Shown here: positions 7,427-14,415 of the stretch, piece by piece
How the letters are laid out: each line of letters begins with the position of its first letter
Position numbering within the stretch: the stretch's first letter is position 1
From: a virus
Length of the DNA stretch: 30,515 nt
IMG/VR virus record: IMGVR_UViG_3300010885_026724
Coordinates: 1-30,515 of that record
Strand: one strand, 5' to 3'
Position numbers and translations under genes: made by a program
The notes under the pieces: model-generated
Told to the model about the DNA's origin: nothing
Seen by the model: the letters and a program-made list of their open reading frames with translations, nothing else
Database searches by the model: none

Positions 7427-7605
7427 ATGAGAGCATATATTAATACCGATATTGGTAACTATAAATGCGCAGGGTTAGAAGGTGAGATTGTGGGGAATGT
7501 GGTAAAGATTTCTATGTCTTTATGCCTGATGAAAAAACTTCTTATCAGAAATCACCTGCTTTTAAGGGGTGCATCTTTCTTAAAGAATATTTTATAATTT
7601 TATGA
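7427..7605 (+). pseudogene. Small phage gene broken by one missing base in a GGGG run
   Basis: The ATG at 7427 opens a frame that reads MRAYINTDIGNYKCAGLEGE and then degenerates to a stop at 7597. Adding one G to the run at 7492-7495 restores a continuous 59-codon frame (GEIVGECGKDFYVFMPDEK, then SYQKSPAFKGCIFLKEYF) ending at TGA 7603-7605, which overlaps the next ATG as ATGA, the usual junction in this genome. The restored frame reads as a real small soluble protein of unknown role. Whether the lesion is real, a programmed shift or a base-calling error cannot be decided here. Confidence 0.75.
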
Positions 7606-7925
7606 AGCGTGTTTATGAATTTCGTATTTGGGATAAACTCCTAAATAAGATGATTAATTATCATCCTTGGATTACAATTGATGAAACACATGTGTTAATG
7701 CAGTTCACGGGCTTTGTTGATAAAATAGGTAGCAAGGTGTTTGAAGGCGATATTGTCAAGATGATAAATTCTAAAGCATATTATATAATATGCTTTAACA
7801 CTAGGACAAATACCTACACTGCAAGCGGTTTTCCTTTGAATGCTAATAATGGTAGATACGTAGATACGCGGGATGTCCATGTAATCGGTAATATCTACGA
7901 AAATCCTCATCTTTTAACCTCTTAA
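7602..7925 (+). CDS. YopX-like phage protein
   Basis: This 107-aa protein matches the YopX family layout: an N-terminal YEFRIWDKLLNKMI, the central LMQFTGFVDKIGSKVFEGDIVK, and the C-terminal VHVIGNIYENPHLL. YopX proteins are widespread in phages and mobile elements and form small beta-rich oligomers of unknown function. The start overlaps the repaired upstream gene by ATGA. A 26-bp perfect DNA palindrome lies inside its coding sequence, encoding KAYYIICF. Confidence 0.9.
   Translation: MKRVYEFRIWDKLLNKMINYHPWITIDETHVLMQFTGFVDKIGSKVFEGDIVKMINSKAYYIICFNTRTNTYTASGFPLNANNGRYVDTRDVHVIGNIYENPHLLTS
7772..7797. repeat. 26-bp perfect palindrome
   Basis: The half-site TAAAGCATATTAT is followed directly by its exact reverse complement with no loop. 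It lies within the YopX-like gene. A perfect 26-bp palindrome is much longer than chance allows for one short gene; it could bind a dimeric protein or form a cruciform. Confidence 0.95.
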
Positions 7926-7927
7926 TG

Positions 7928-7956
7928 TTGAAATGGGCTGGCCCATGTGGTATCTT
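7928..7956 (+). promoter_or_regulatory. Possible promoter with dyad in spacer
   Basis: TTGAAA (7928-7933), a 17-bp spacer and TATCTT (7951-7956), ending 9 nt before the ATG at 7966. The spacer holds the dyad ATGGGC-TG-GCCCAT (7933-7946). Both boxes are weak, so this is a candidate only. Confidence 0.4.
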
Positions 7957-7965
7957 TACTTCCTT

Positions 7966-8292
7966 ATGAAAAACAATAATAAAACACAGAATAATAAAAC
8001 ACAGAATATTAAAATTAACATCACTGATAGCGTTGCGAGAGCAGCAAAAGCGCGTCTTCCTATTGTGGTAGATGCATTGGATGGTAATGCGCGTCTTCGC
8101 TGCAACCGTTGGCCCGGTATGACTTCTCTTTATGATTCGCATCGTATGTTGAGTCTAATTGAGGATTTGGCATTTGGTTATTCTATTTCTGCAAATAGAA
8201 TAGTAACACTTCAATCAGAAGTTACTACCTTTAGTGCAGTTCTTGGCCCGCAGCTATTCAGTGCAGTGGGTACCATGATCGCACAAGCATAA
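7966..8292 (+). CDS. Hypothetical protein with N-terminal Asn/Lys/Gln-rich tail
   Basis: The 108-aa product starts MKNNNKTQNNKTQN, a low-complexity tail containing a repeated NNKTQN, then a mixed region (SVARAAKARLPIVVDALDG) and a hydrophobic C-terminus (TFSAVLGPQLFSAVGTMIAQA). I chose this ATG rather than the one at 7933 because the upstream one would lie in the possible promoter and inverted repeat. It is the last gene before a strong terminator. The family is unknown. Confidence 0.7.
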   Translation: MKNNNKTQNNKTQNIKINITDSVARAAKARLPIVVDALDGNARLRCNRWPGMTSLYDSHRMLSLIEDLAFGYSISANRIVTLQSEVTTFSAVLGPQLFSAVGTMIAQA

Positions 8293-8318
8293 TCAGGTAA
8301 TTAGTTAATAGAAAGTGG

Positions 8319-8352
8319 GGAAAACTCAAGTTAGAAATAACTTGAGTTTTCC
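8319..8352 (+). terminator. Intrinsic terminator
   Basis: A perfect 14-bp stem (GGAAAACTCAAGTT paired with AACTTGAGTTTTCC) with a 6-nt AGAAAT loop is followed by a T-rich tail (TGTTTTC). It lies 26 nt after the upstream stop codon and ends the run of genes from nadM or NAMPT. It is the clearest terminator in the window. Confidence 0.78.
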
Positions 8353-8370
8353 TGTTTTCTGGTGTAAATT
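8342..8370 (+). promoter_or_regulatory. Probable promoter of the SDR gene, leaderless spacing
   Basis: TTGAGT (8342-8347), a 17-bp spacer and TAAATT (8365-8370), then exactly 6 nt to the ATG at 8377. The -35 box lies in the descending arm of the terminator, so termination and initiation are packed into the same bases. Confidence 0.5.
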
Positions 8371-8376
8371 ATAACA

Positions 8377-9252
8377 ATGAAAATAGCAATTATAGGCGAC
8401 GGATATATCGGACAGGCATTTAGTAGTTTGGGGGATGTGATTGATAGAGACACTATCAACTTTCTAACAGACGATGGTACTATTAAATTTTATGCATTTA
8501 TTCAAAAGTATGATGTGTTTATAAACACTTATGAATATAAACACCCATTTTACCGAAAAGAAACACGGACGCTATATAAAACATTATGGCACGAAAATGC
8601 TGAATTTGTTAATAGATTGTCTGCCGAATGTGATTTATGTGGGAAAAAGTTTGTGCAGATTAGCACGGCTGATCTATATGGTAATTATTTCAAATGGGAT
8701 AAAGATGTGGAAACCTCTACTGCCCTTGATGTTGGTACCGATTACCGATTTACTAAATTAGCCGCAGAAAAGTTTTGCCATCCGAAAGATTTGATTATCC
8801 GTATTCGGAATGCCTTTGATGCTAATCCTCATCCTGACAATGCCATTATTAAGGGATACATGGCTGATAGGATGTATGCATGGGCGGATACATGGTCATA
8901 CCTTCCTGATGTAGTAAAGGCTGTTAAAATGCTCTTAGAACAGGATAAATCGGGCATCTATAATATCGTAAACTTTGAGGCATCTAGTCTTTTCTATTGT
9001 TTAAAAACTGCCATTGGAATTCCATTCTTTAAAAGCATTGATCCTATCAAAGAAGATATGGAGAACTTTCTCATGAAGGAGTTCGATAATGTTCGTACTC
9101 ATAATGATACAAACGGTTCCAAAATTAAAGAATTATATCAAATGATGCCTTTAGATGCCGCAATGATTTTATCATGGCAAGGAATCGAAAATCACTATAA
9201 TACCAATTTTAATGAAGAAAAGTTCTTGCAGACATTGAAAGGTAGTGTATAG
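8377..9252 (+). CDS. NAD(P)-dependent extended SDR, sugar epimerase/reductase-like
   Basis: This 291-aa protein has the Rossmann motif GDGYIGQAF (G7-x-G9-x-x-G12), a mid-fold QISTADLYG segment (95-102, with T97) and the catalytic Y123-RFT-K127. This is the layout of extended short-chain dehydrogenases such as RmlD, GalE and GDP-sugar reductases that act on nucleotide sugars. The segment after residue 160 is divergent, so the substrate is unknown. It starts a new transcription unit after the terminator. Its NAD(P) use fits a genome that also carries NAD salvage, and a glycosyltransferase-like gene lies 4 kb downstream. Confidence 0.88.
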   Translation: MKIAIIGDGYIGQAFSSLGDVIDRDTINFLTDDGTIKFYAFIQKYDVFINTYEYKHPFYRKETRTLYKTLWHENAEFVNRLSAECDLCGKKFVQISTADLYGNYFKWDKDVETSTALDVGTDYRFTKLAAEKFCHPKDLIIRIRNAFDANPHPDNAIIKGYMADRMYAWADTWSYLPDVVKAVKMLLEQDKSGIYNIVNFEASSLFYCLKTAIGIPFFKSIDPIKEDMENFLMKEFDNVRTHNDTNGSKIKELYQMMPLDAAMILSWQGIENHYNTNFNEEKFLQTLKGSV

Positions 9253-9253
9253 T
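9226..9253 (+). promoter_or_regulatory. Probable internal promoter, leaderless spacing
   Basis: TTGCAG (9226-9231), a 16-bp spacer and TATAGT (9248-9253), then 5 nt to the ATG at 9259. It lies over the end of the SDR gene. The -35 box is poor but TTGCA is also used by two other promoters here. Confidence 0.5.
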
Positions 9254-9258
9254 CTCTC

Positions 9259-9789
9259 ATGAGCAATATCCTCCAAAAAATTATTAATGCCCCTTCCACG
9301 GTTAAATTTAATACAGATGAAGTACCAAATATTTCAGAACCTATTAAAGATACTCTCATAGAAGATAATAATGATATTGAGTATAAGTTTTTAAACCCAT
9401 CAAACCAAGATATTATGGATAATATTCCGCAGACCTCTTTAAATGTATTAATTTTGGATATTTCCTTATTTCTATATGCATACCTTTTGAAGATTAAACA
9501 GTTCTTTGAAGATGCTTGGGACGGTTTAATATATGTAATCACATATCGAGCAGAAATCAAAACTGCTAAAACACTTGCTAAAGAACATAAAATCAAACAA
9601 AAGAATTTTATTAGTAATCAAGTATGTGCGATGGTGCCTGTTATTGCCCGTTTTAATAATTGTAATTCTTGTTGGGCTGAAGGAGTTTCTGGTGATACGG
9701 TGTACCAAGTTCGTAACCAGCATAAAACTGTAAAAAATAGAAATATTGCTCGTCATTGGGCAGTGAACACTCAACAAGCCGTTTCCTAA
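9259..9789 (+). CDS. Hypothetical protein with one hydrophobic segment
   Basis: I do not recognise this 176-aa protein. It has a polar, acidic N-terminus (about 1-55), a hydrophobic segment (SLNVLILDISLFLYAYLL, about 60-77) that may be a membrane span, then a basic region (AEIKTAKTLAKEHKIKQK). A CNSCWAEG motif near residue 136 places two cysteines beside a tryptophan; a single Cx2C cannot define a metal site. The start is set by a promoter whose -10 box ends 5 nt upstream. Confidence 0.8.
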   Translation: MSNILQKIINAPSTVKFNTDEVPNISEPIKDTLIEDNNDIEYKFLNPSNQDIMDNIPQTSLNVLILDISLFLYAYLLKIKQFFEDAWDGLIYVITYRAEIKTAKTLAKEHKIKQKNFISNQVCAMVPVIARFNNCNSCWAEGVSGDTVYQVRNQHKTVKNRNIARHWAVNTQQAVS

Positions 9790-9797
9790 TTACTGTC

Positions 9798-10028
9798 ATG
9801 AACATCATTTTATTTGCAATCCTTTTCTATATCATTCCTATGGTTCCGGCTATTCCATTTGTTAAATTTTATAATAAGCGGAGAAAAGGTGATCCAAATA
9901 ATCAGCTTAACCCCGGTATTATATTAACTTCATGGATTTTTTGGGCAATAGTTAGCCTAGATTGGCTTGAACAACATTTCATTGCCGATAAAAGAGTTGC
10001 AAAATTCTTTAATTATGAAGGACAGTGA
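9798..10028 (+). CDS. Small membrane protein
   Basis: The 76-aa product has two likely membrane spans, residues 2-20 (IILFAILFYIIPMVPAIPF) and about 41-56 (ILTSWIFWAIVSLDWL), joined by a basic loop (KFYNKRRKGD). I chose the ATG at 9798 over the upstream in-frame ATG because the latter lies inside the preceding gene and adds residues that do not look like a signal. Two-span small proteins of this type in phages are sometimes holins, but nothing here proves it. Confidence 0.72.
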   Translation: MNIILFAILFYIIPMVPAIPFVKFYNKRRKGDPNNQLNPGIILTSWIFWAIVSLDWLEQHFIADKRVAKFFNYEGQ

Positions 10029-10038
10029 TTAGAAATTT

Positions 10039-10659
10039 ATGAGTAAAATATCAAATATCATTAAACCATATATCGCTGGGCCTATGAGCGGGCATCCAGA
10101 ATTCAATTATCCTGCATTTTTCAAAATGGAAAATATGTTGCGGGATTCGGGTATTGAAGATATTCTCAATCCGGTGTACATTGCAAATGGTGAATTAAAT
10201 CTTCCATATGATTTTTATATTCGTCATTCCTTGCAATTGTTGATTAAAGCGCAATCCATTGTAATGTTAAATGGATGGAAAGGTAGTAGGGGCGCAGAGT
10301 TGGAATATCATGTAGCGAAAACTATGGGAATTCCTGTTTTTACTCAAGAATTGGAGCCGCTTATCGAAGAATCCCCTATTACCGATCAAGAAAATATTGA
10401 TATTTTTGCAGAGGCACAAAATCTTATAAATGGTGCTCGGCAAGCATCATATGGTTCTCCTAAACAGAATTTCACTGCAATTGGGCGAATTTGGGGAGCA
10501 TTGCTCAATATCCCTGATATTGCTCCTGAAATTGTGGCAATTATGATGGCAGGTTTAAAACTTGCTCGCCAATCAAATGTCCATAAAATGGATAATTTAG
10601 TGGATGTGATAGGATATGTAGGCACCATTCCTCTAATTAGAGCCGATTCATCCGTTTAA
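10039..10659 (+). CDS. DUF4406 (deoxyribosyltransferase-like) fused to a DUF6378-like domain
   Basis: This 206-aa protein has two parts. Residues 1-105 contain YIAGPMSGHPEFNYPAF (11-27) and LNGWKGSRGAELEYHVAKTMG, the pattern of DUF4406, a relative of nucleoside 2-deoxyribosyltransferases; E87 matches the usual catalytic Glu position. Residues 122-206 contain INGARQASYGSPKQNF and IMMAGLKLARQ... DNLVDVIGY, resembling DUF6378, a phage domain of unknown role often found next to nucleotide enzymes. The fusion suggests action on a nucleotide or base. Family names are from memory of motif order. Confidence 0.85.
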   Translation: MSKISNIIKPYIAGPMSGHPEFNYPAFFKMENMLRDSGIEDILNPVYIANGELNLPYDFYIRHSLQLLIKAQSIVMLNGWKGSRGAELEYHVAKTMGIPVFTQELEPLIEESPITDQENIDIFAEAQNLINGARQASYGSPKQNFTAIGRIWGALLNIPDIAPEIVAIMMAGLKLARQSNVHKMDNLVDVIGYVGTIPLIRADSSV

Positions 10660-10662
10660 GAG

Positions 10663-10690
10663 TTGACAAATCTCCGATAAGGAGTAATAT
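10663..10690 (+). promoter_or_regulatory. Sigma70-type promoter of the amidoligase A1 operon
   Basis: TTGACA (10663-10668), a 16-bp spacer and TAATAT (10685-10690), 22 nt before the ATG at 10713. It probably drives A1, the S8 protease and the 46-aa peptide gene, since no terminator or other promoter is seen before 13029. Confidence 0.7.
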
Positions 10691-10712
10691 AGATTTCAAT
10701 CACCGATACAAT

Positions 10713-11885
10713 ATGGAAACTAGCGAGACTATTAATTTTAAATTTACTAGAGGACTAATCACTCAAGAACAAGCATTAATTATGCTCAAGGAAAGGTATC
10801 CACGAACACCGTTCATGTATTGTGTTGATGCTAAACAATTCTATAAAAAAACCCTATGTTTACAATCCCCGCCTTCAGGAAATTGGTACTATAATAGATG
10901 GAGTTTTTGTGATGTGTGGCGTAAAGACGGGAGCCGTATATACGTTCATAGTGACGATATACAGTCTATATCTTTCTATTGCCGATGCTCCGATAAACAT
11001 TATCATTCTGATGATTTTACGCCAATTGAATGTGACGGTGAAAAAGTGTGTTTGGAACACTGTAGAGATAAAATCGAATTAGATAACGGTGTCTATTATT
11101 ATAAAATAATCGTAAACGATGATAATGTTGATGATTCAGGACGTTCGCCCTACCATTCTGTAAAACGTCTAAGTTCGCGCCATCAAGGGATAGGCGTTGA
11201 ATTGGAACTGGAATGTCATTCAGATATTTGGAATTTTTGTGACAAGGCTAGAAGTTTTGGAATCTTTGCAGAAGATGACGGTTCTCTCGACGAAGAGACG
11301 GGAGTTGAATTAATTGGGCCTATTGCACCATTTGAAGATTATGTTAAATGGAAACATTGGGGGCCAATGTTTGATATTTTCAAAGAACACGACTGTATAG
11401 GACATGATGCAGATGGTGATTATGGTATCCATGTGTCTTTATCTCTTTCACTTTTTAGTGATTTGGACTTGTCTAAATTTGTTTTATTCTTTAACACTTG
11501 TTCAAGATTATGTAAGATTGTTGCACAACGAGACACTATTTATAGTGGCTCATATGGTTGTCAACGTGAGCATAAACGTTTTAAAAAGACATTTACTGAT
11601 AAATATGAAGCAGTTAAGGTGGATGCTGTTCGGGCAGAAGTTCGCATCTTCCGTTCCACTATTCGTAAAGATCGTTTCTTGAAGAATATTGAGTTTTGTG
11701 AGGCAGTTCGCCATGCGGTAAAAACAATGTCAGCAGGTACTGTTTTACGACAAGCAGAAGCAGAAAAAGCATTCTTAACTTTCCTCACTAAGGAAAGAAA
11801 AACTTATCCAAATTTGTATAATTTCCTTGCCGAGAATAAATTGGTTGTGTCTAAAAAGGTGCAAAATAAAAATATCAAATCTTAA
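10713..11885 (+). CDS. GS-fold amidoligase A1 (Amidoligase_2-like) with Cys/His-rich N-domain
   Basis: This 390-aa protein matches the Amidoligase_2 family, ATP-dependent carboxylate-amine ligases with a glutamine-synthetase fold. The core holds GIGVE163LE165, DDGSL (188-192), GVE199LIGP, YGIH240VS and E309VR311IFR314. Before it lies a Cys/His-rich module (FYC90RC92, H96xH98, C107, C113, C117) that may bind zinc and perhaps the substrate. It heads an operon with a subtilisin-like protease and a small basic peptide and has no glutaminase beside it, unlike A2 and A3. It may use a free amine or peptide amine instead of ammonia. Family call firm; substrate unknown. Confidence 0.88.
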   Translation: METSETINFKFTRGLITQEQALIMLKERYPRTPFMYCVDAKQFYKKTLCLQSPPSGNWYYNRWSFCDVWRKDGSRIYVHSDDIQSISFYCRCSDKHYHSDDFTPIECDGEKVCLEHCRDKIELDNGVYYYKIIVNDDNVDDSGRSPYHSVKRLSSRHQGIGVELELECHSDIWNFCDKARSFGIFAEDDGSLDEETGVELIGPIAPFEDYVKWKHWGPMFDIFKEHDCIGHDADGDYGIHVSLSLSLFSDLDLSKFVLFFNTCSRLCKIVAQRDTIYSGSYGCQREHKRFKKTFTDKYEAVKVDAVRAEVRIFRSTIRKDRFLKNIEFCEAVRHAVKTMSAGTVLRQAEAEKAFLTFLTKERKTYPNLYNFLAENKLVVSKKVQNKNIKS

Positions 11886-11911
11886 AATGATGCTTCGGGA
11901 TAAATATTTTT

Positions 11912-12892
11912 ATGCCCGACCCTCAAACTTCTCTACCAGTTTATACGATACATGATGTGGGTGATATTGAAACCCTAAGTCAGATTTATCCACAAAATAT
12001 CATTGCGCTTGATATTCCTAGACTATGGACTAAAACTAAAGGAAAAGGGGTAATTGTTGCCGTATTGGATACAGGTATCCACACTCATCCTGATTTGGTA
12101 AAAAATATTGATATTTCAAAATGTCGATCATTCATTCCAAATGAAGATATATTTGATAATACTGTTGGGCACGGTGTTCACTGTAGCGGAATTATCGCGG
12201 CACAGAACGATGAACAAGGGGTTGTAGGCATTGCGCCCGAAGCAACGATTGTCAGTGTCAAAGTGCTTGATAAGAACGGCAGAAGCCAAGGAAATAGCAT
12301 TGTAGAGGGATTAGAGTATTGTCACAAACTCCAACCAGACATTATCAATCTTTCATTGGGAAATATATCTCCTATGCCAGATGCATATGAAGTTATTAAA
12401 AGATTGGTTAAAAATAATATAATAGTTGTTGCGAGTGCAGGTAATAATGGAACAGAAGGGATATTGTACCCTGCTGCATATGATGAAGTTATTGCAGTAG
12501 GATCATATAGCAACTCTACTATAAAAGACCGATCATTGTTTTCCTCATATGGGGATGCACTAGATATTATGGCTCCCGGTGAAGAAATATTTAGTACGTT
12601 CTTAAATGGACAATATTGTGTCATGTCTGGTACTTCGATGGCATGCCCACATATTTCTGGAGTCATTGCTTTATTAATAGCATATTATAAAAAATCTAAT
12701 AAGATTTTAACAGTTGATGATATTCGCAAGCTATTATTAACCACTGCTAGTGATATTGGTAAAAAAGGGTTTGACAAAGAGAATGGATGGGGTATAATAG
12801 ACCCTGACAGATTATTTGATAATCTACCTGCCGAAATCGCAATTAAAAAACCCTCTTTTTGGCAAAAAATTAAACTATTTTTTAAACGATGA
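11912..12892 (+). CDS. Subtilisin-like serine protease (S8), no signal peptide
   Basis: This 326-aa protease has a complete S8 triad: D53 (VLDTGI), H87 (GHGVHCSG), S242 (SGTSMACPH), with oxyanion N178 (SAGNNG). There is no signal peptide and no long propeptide (about 45 residues before the core), so it should act in the infected cell's cytoplasm, like intracellular subtilisins. A short basic C-terminal tail (FWQKIKLFFKR) may touch membrane or nucleic acid. It sits between amidoligase A1 and a 46-aa peptide gene that overlaps its stop codon (ATGA), so it may mature that peptide or an A1 product. The protease call is firm; the target is inferred. Confidence 0.94.
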   Translation: MPDPQTSLPVYTIHDVGDIETLSQIYPQNIIALDIPRLWTKTKGKGVIVAVLDTGIHTHPDLVKNIDISKCRSFIPNEDIFDNTVGHGVHCSGIIAAQNDEQGVVGIAPEATIVSVKVLDKNGRSQGNSIVEGLEYCHKLQPDIINLSLGNISPMPDAYEVIKRLVKNNIIVVASAGNNGTEGILYPAAYDEVIAVGSYSNSTIKDRSLFSSYGDALDIMAPGEEIFSTFLNGQYCVMSGTSMACPHISGVIALLIAYYKKSNKILTVDDIRKLLLTTASDIGKKGFDKENGWGIIDPDRLFDNLPAEIAIKKPSFWQKIKLFFKR

Positions 12893-13029
12893 GTAGTAAA
12901 TCTACTTTAAAGTGTAAAACATCCTCAAGAGCACAAGTAAATTTCCGTAAGAAACAACGGATTTTAATGAATCGTAAACAGAGACACGCCCAAAGATGCA
13001 AATATCAAATAAACGAAGAAGAGAAATGA
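12889..13029 (+). CDS. 46-aa strongly basic peptide
   Basis: The start codon overlaps the S8 protease stop as ATGA, which supports coupled translation. The peptide runs MSSKSTLKCKTSSRAQVNFR and then a K/R/Q-rich middle, with an acidic end EEEK and two cysteines (about residues 9 and 37). It could be a nucleic-acid-binding peptide, a ribosomal-protein-like fragment or a substrate of the neighbouring amidoligase and protease. I recognise no family. Confidence 0.62.
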   Translation: MSSKSTLKCKTSSRAQVNFRKKQRILMNRKQRHAQRCKYQINEEEK

Positions 13030-13052
13030 TTTAACCTGCACCATTGCCCATC

Positions 13053-13733
13053 ATGAATAAAAACGAAGTCCAATCCCCTGAGACTCACATACCGCATCAC
13101 ACCAGACTGGGTGACACCATCATAGGAGTGAACAATGCAATCGTCCTTGCCAAGCTAGCTGGTAAACCGCTTCGCTTCGCGTTGCACCCAAAACGTCTGG
13201 CGTGGAACGTGAAAGAGCAAAAACTCTATGAGCAACGGTTAGAAGCGGCCTTGTACCTGTTCGACCACGAGGGTCATCTTAACTTAGTGAACGATCGAAT
13301 TGACCCTGTAAAAGTGCTGAGCACGCACCCGCAGTCGTGTTACCTAGATAACGCCAAGGCGTCCGTGTCGTGCACGACCCCACGTGATATAGTGTGTTAC
13401 CATTTTAGACCACGGACCGGGAGGGTAACACATAAAGATAGACTGGAATTGACTTCTTTCCTTTCCGATCAGTCAGAAGTGATTGACTGCCACGACTACG
13501 GGTTAAAGCATGGGTTAATTCCGCTCATTGAGGTCATGCGTACATGCCGCTACTTCGTCGGGGCTGATTCTGGGATGTCGCATATAGCACACGCCATCGG
13601 ACTAGAAGCCCACTTAATTAAGTTCAGTTGCAAGGAAAGCTGGCTACGGAAGTGGCACAAGTTCAATCAGTACACTTTCTATGAGAGAGTAGAAGACTTC
13701 ACGAAAACCAAGAGAAGCTGCGCAGTGCAGTAG
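13053..13733 (+). CDS. Glycosyltransferase family 9-like protein on a GC-richer island
   Basis: The 226-aa product has an early RLGDTIIGVNNAIVLAKLAGKP (about 18-39), like the GDxxxxxPxxxxL start of heptosyltransferases, and a late FVGADSGMSHIAHAIG, the nucleotide-sugar-binding GxDSGxxHxAxAxG motif of GT9. It is much shorter than the usual 320-350 aa, so it may be a trimmed or divergent member. Codons are markedly richer in G and C than in all neighbours, a sign of recent transfer. I chose the ATG at 13053; a TTG nine bases earlier is also in frame. It may modify a surface glycan; the exact reaction is unknown. Confidence 0.72.
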   Translation: MNKNEVQSPETHIPHHTRLGDTIIGVNNAIVLAKLAGKPLRFALHPKRLAWNVKEQKLYEQRLEAALYLFDHEGHLNLVNDRIDPVKVLSTHPQSCYLDNAKASVSCTTPRDIVCYHFRPRTGRVTHKDRLELTSFLSDQSEVIDCHDYGLKHGLIPLIEVMRTCRYFVGADSGMSHIAHAIGLEAHLIKFSCKESWLRKWHKFNQYTFYERVEDFTKTKRSCAVQ

Positions 13734-13742
13734 TCTACTTAG

Positions 13743-13871
13743 AGCGACATCAGCTTGGCGCACTCGGGATTTCGCAAAGATGTTATTGACCATGAAACAT
13801 GGAAAGATTTACATCGTGTCTTTGTTGAAACCCGTTCCAGTACAATTAACATGCTTCTATTACAACCATGA
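13743..13871 (+). pseudogene. 3' remnant of a gene cut off by the GC-rich insert
   Basis: After the glycosyltransferase stop codons the same frame stays open and reads GFRKDVIDHETWKDLHRVFV and then ETRSSTINMLLLQP before TGA 13869-13871, which overlaps the ATG of the next gene as ATGA. From about 13775 the base composition returns to that of the phage. The stretch lacks a start codon of its own in a sensible place, so it looks like the tail of an older phage gene whose front was replaced by the insert. Confidence 0.55.
13825..13852 (+). promoter_or_regulatory. Possible promoter, 16-bp spacer
   Basis: TTGAAA (13825-13830), a 16-bp spacer and TAACAT (13847-13852), 15 nt before the ATG at 13868. 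It lies in the gene remnant; box quality is modest. Confidence 0.4.
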
Positions 13872-14071
13872 AATTTAGAGTATTTGATAATAAATTACAG
13901 AAAGATGTAACAGACTCGGAAGAATTTTTCATGTCTCCTGATGGGGATATTTTTTTATTTCAGAGTCATTATGATAGTTACTGGACAGAATCTTTATCTA
14001 ATAAGTTTTTTAAAAAGGATGGGGTGAAACACGTACGTTACACGGTTCAATGGGTAAATAATCCCGTATGA
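13868..14071 (+). CDS. Small hypothetical protein, YopX-like N-terminus
   Basis: This 67-aa protein starts MKFRVFDNKLQKDVTDSEEF, similar to the FRxWDxxxxxxxxx opening of YopX-like proteins, followed by FFMSPDGDIFLFQSH. It lacks the later parts of YopX. It overlaps the upstream remnant and the downstream membrane-protein gene by ATGA at each end, typical of translational coupling. Function unknown. Confidence 0.78.
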   Translation: MKFRVFDNKLQKDVTDSEEFFMSPDGDIFLFQSHYDSYWTESLSNKFFKKDGVKHVRYTVQWVNNPV

Positions 14072-14382
14072 CATTTATTGAACTTATAATCTATTTTCTT
14101 GCATGTTCGGGAGTAACCTTTACAATAGTGCATTCGGAGATATTTTCAATTCTAGGAATTAGACAATTCCTTCATAAATCAGAATTCTTTAAGAAATTAA
14201 CCAGTTGTGCTTTTTGCACCGGATTCTATGTTGGAATGGGTTTGCTTATTTTTATGCCTCTTTCTTATATGAGTTGTATATTGCCTTTTGCTGCAAGCGC
14301 ATTTACCTTTTTATGGGATCGTATCGTTATTTTACTTGACGAGAAAATAGTTAAATTAGAAAATAAAAGACAAGGAAAGTAA
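14068..14382 (+). CDS. Membrane protein with CAFCTGF motif (DUF1360-like)
   Basis: The 104-aa product has three likely membrane segments (about 4-22, 47-68 and 69-90) and a central SCAFCTGFYVGM motif. A short CxxCxGFxxG motif within a small membrane protein is characteristic of DUF1360-type proteins found in spore-formers and phages; their function is unknown. The start overlaps the preceding stop by 4 bases. The match rests on this motif and topology. Confidence 0.78.
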   Translation: MTFIELIIYFLACSGVTFTIVHSEIFSILGIRQFLHKSEFFKKLTSCAFCTGFYVGMGLLIFMPLSYMSCILPFAASAFTFLWDRIVILLDEKIVKLENKRQGK

Positions 14383-14410
14383 TTGACTAGTGTTGGATAT
14401 GTGATAATAT
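14383..14410 (+). promoter_or_regulatory. Promoter giving a leaderless transcript
   Basis: TTGACT (14383-14388), a 16-bp spacer and TAATAT (14405-14410), then 5 nt to the ATG at 14416. It begins at the base after the upstream stop codon. This favours the ATG at 14416 over an in-frame TTG at 14383. Confidence 0.68.
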
Positions 14411-14415
14411 GTGAT

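Noticed and set aside
13053-13733. Treating the GC-rich gene as a contaminating contig piece
   Set aside because: It stays in the same orientation and is flanked by a phage gene remnant that keeps its junction with the next gene, so insertion is the simpler reading; a chimera cannot be fully excluded.
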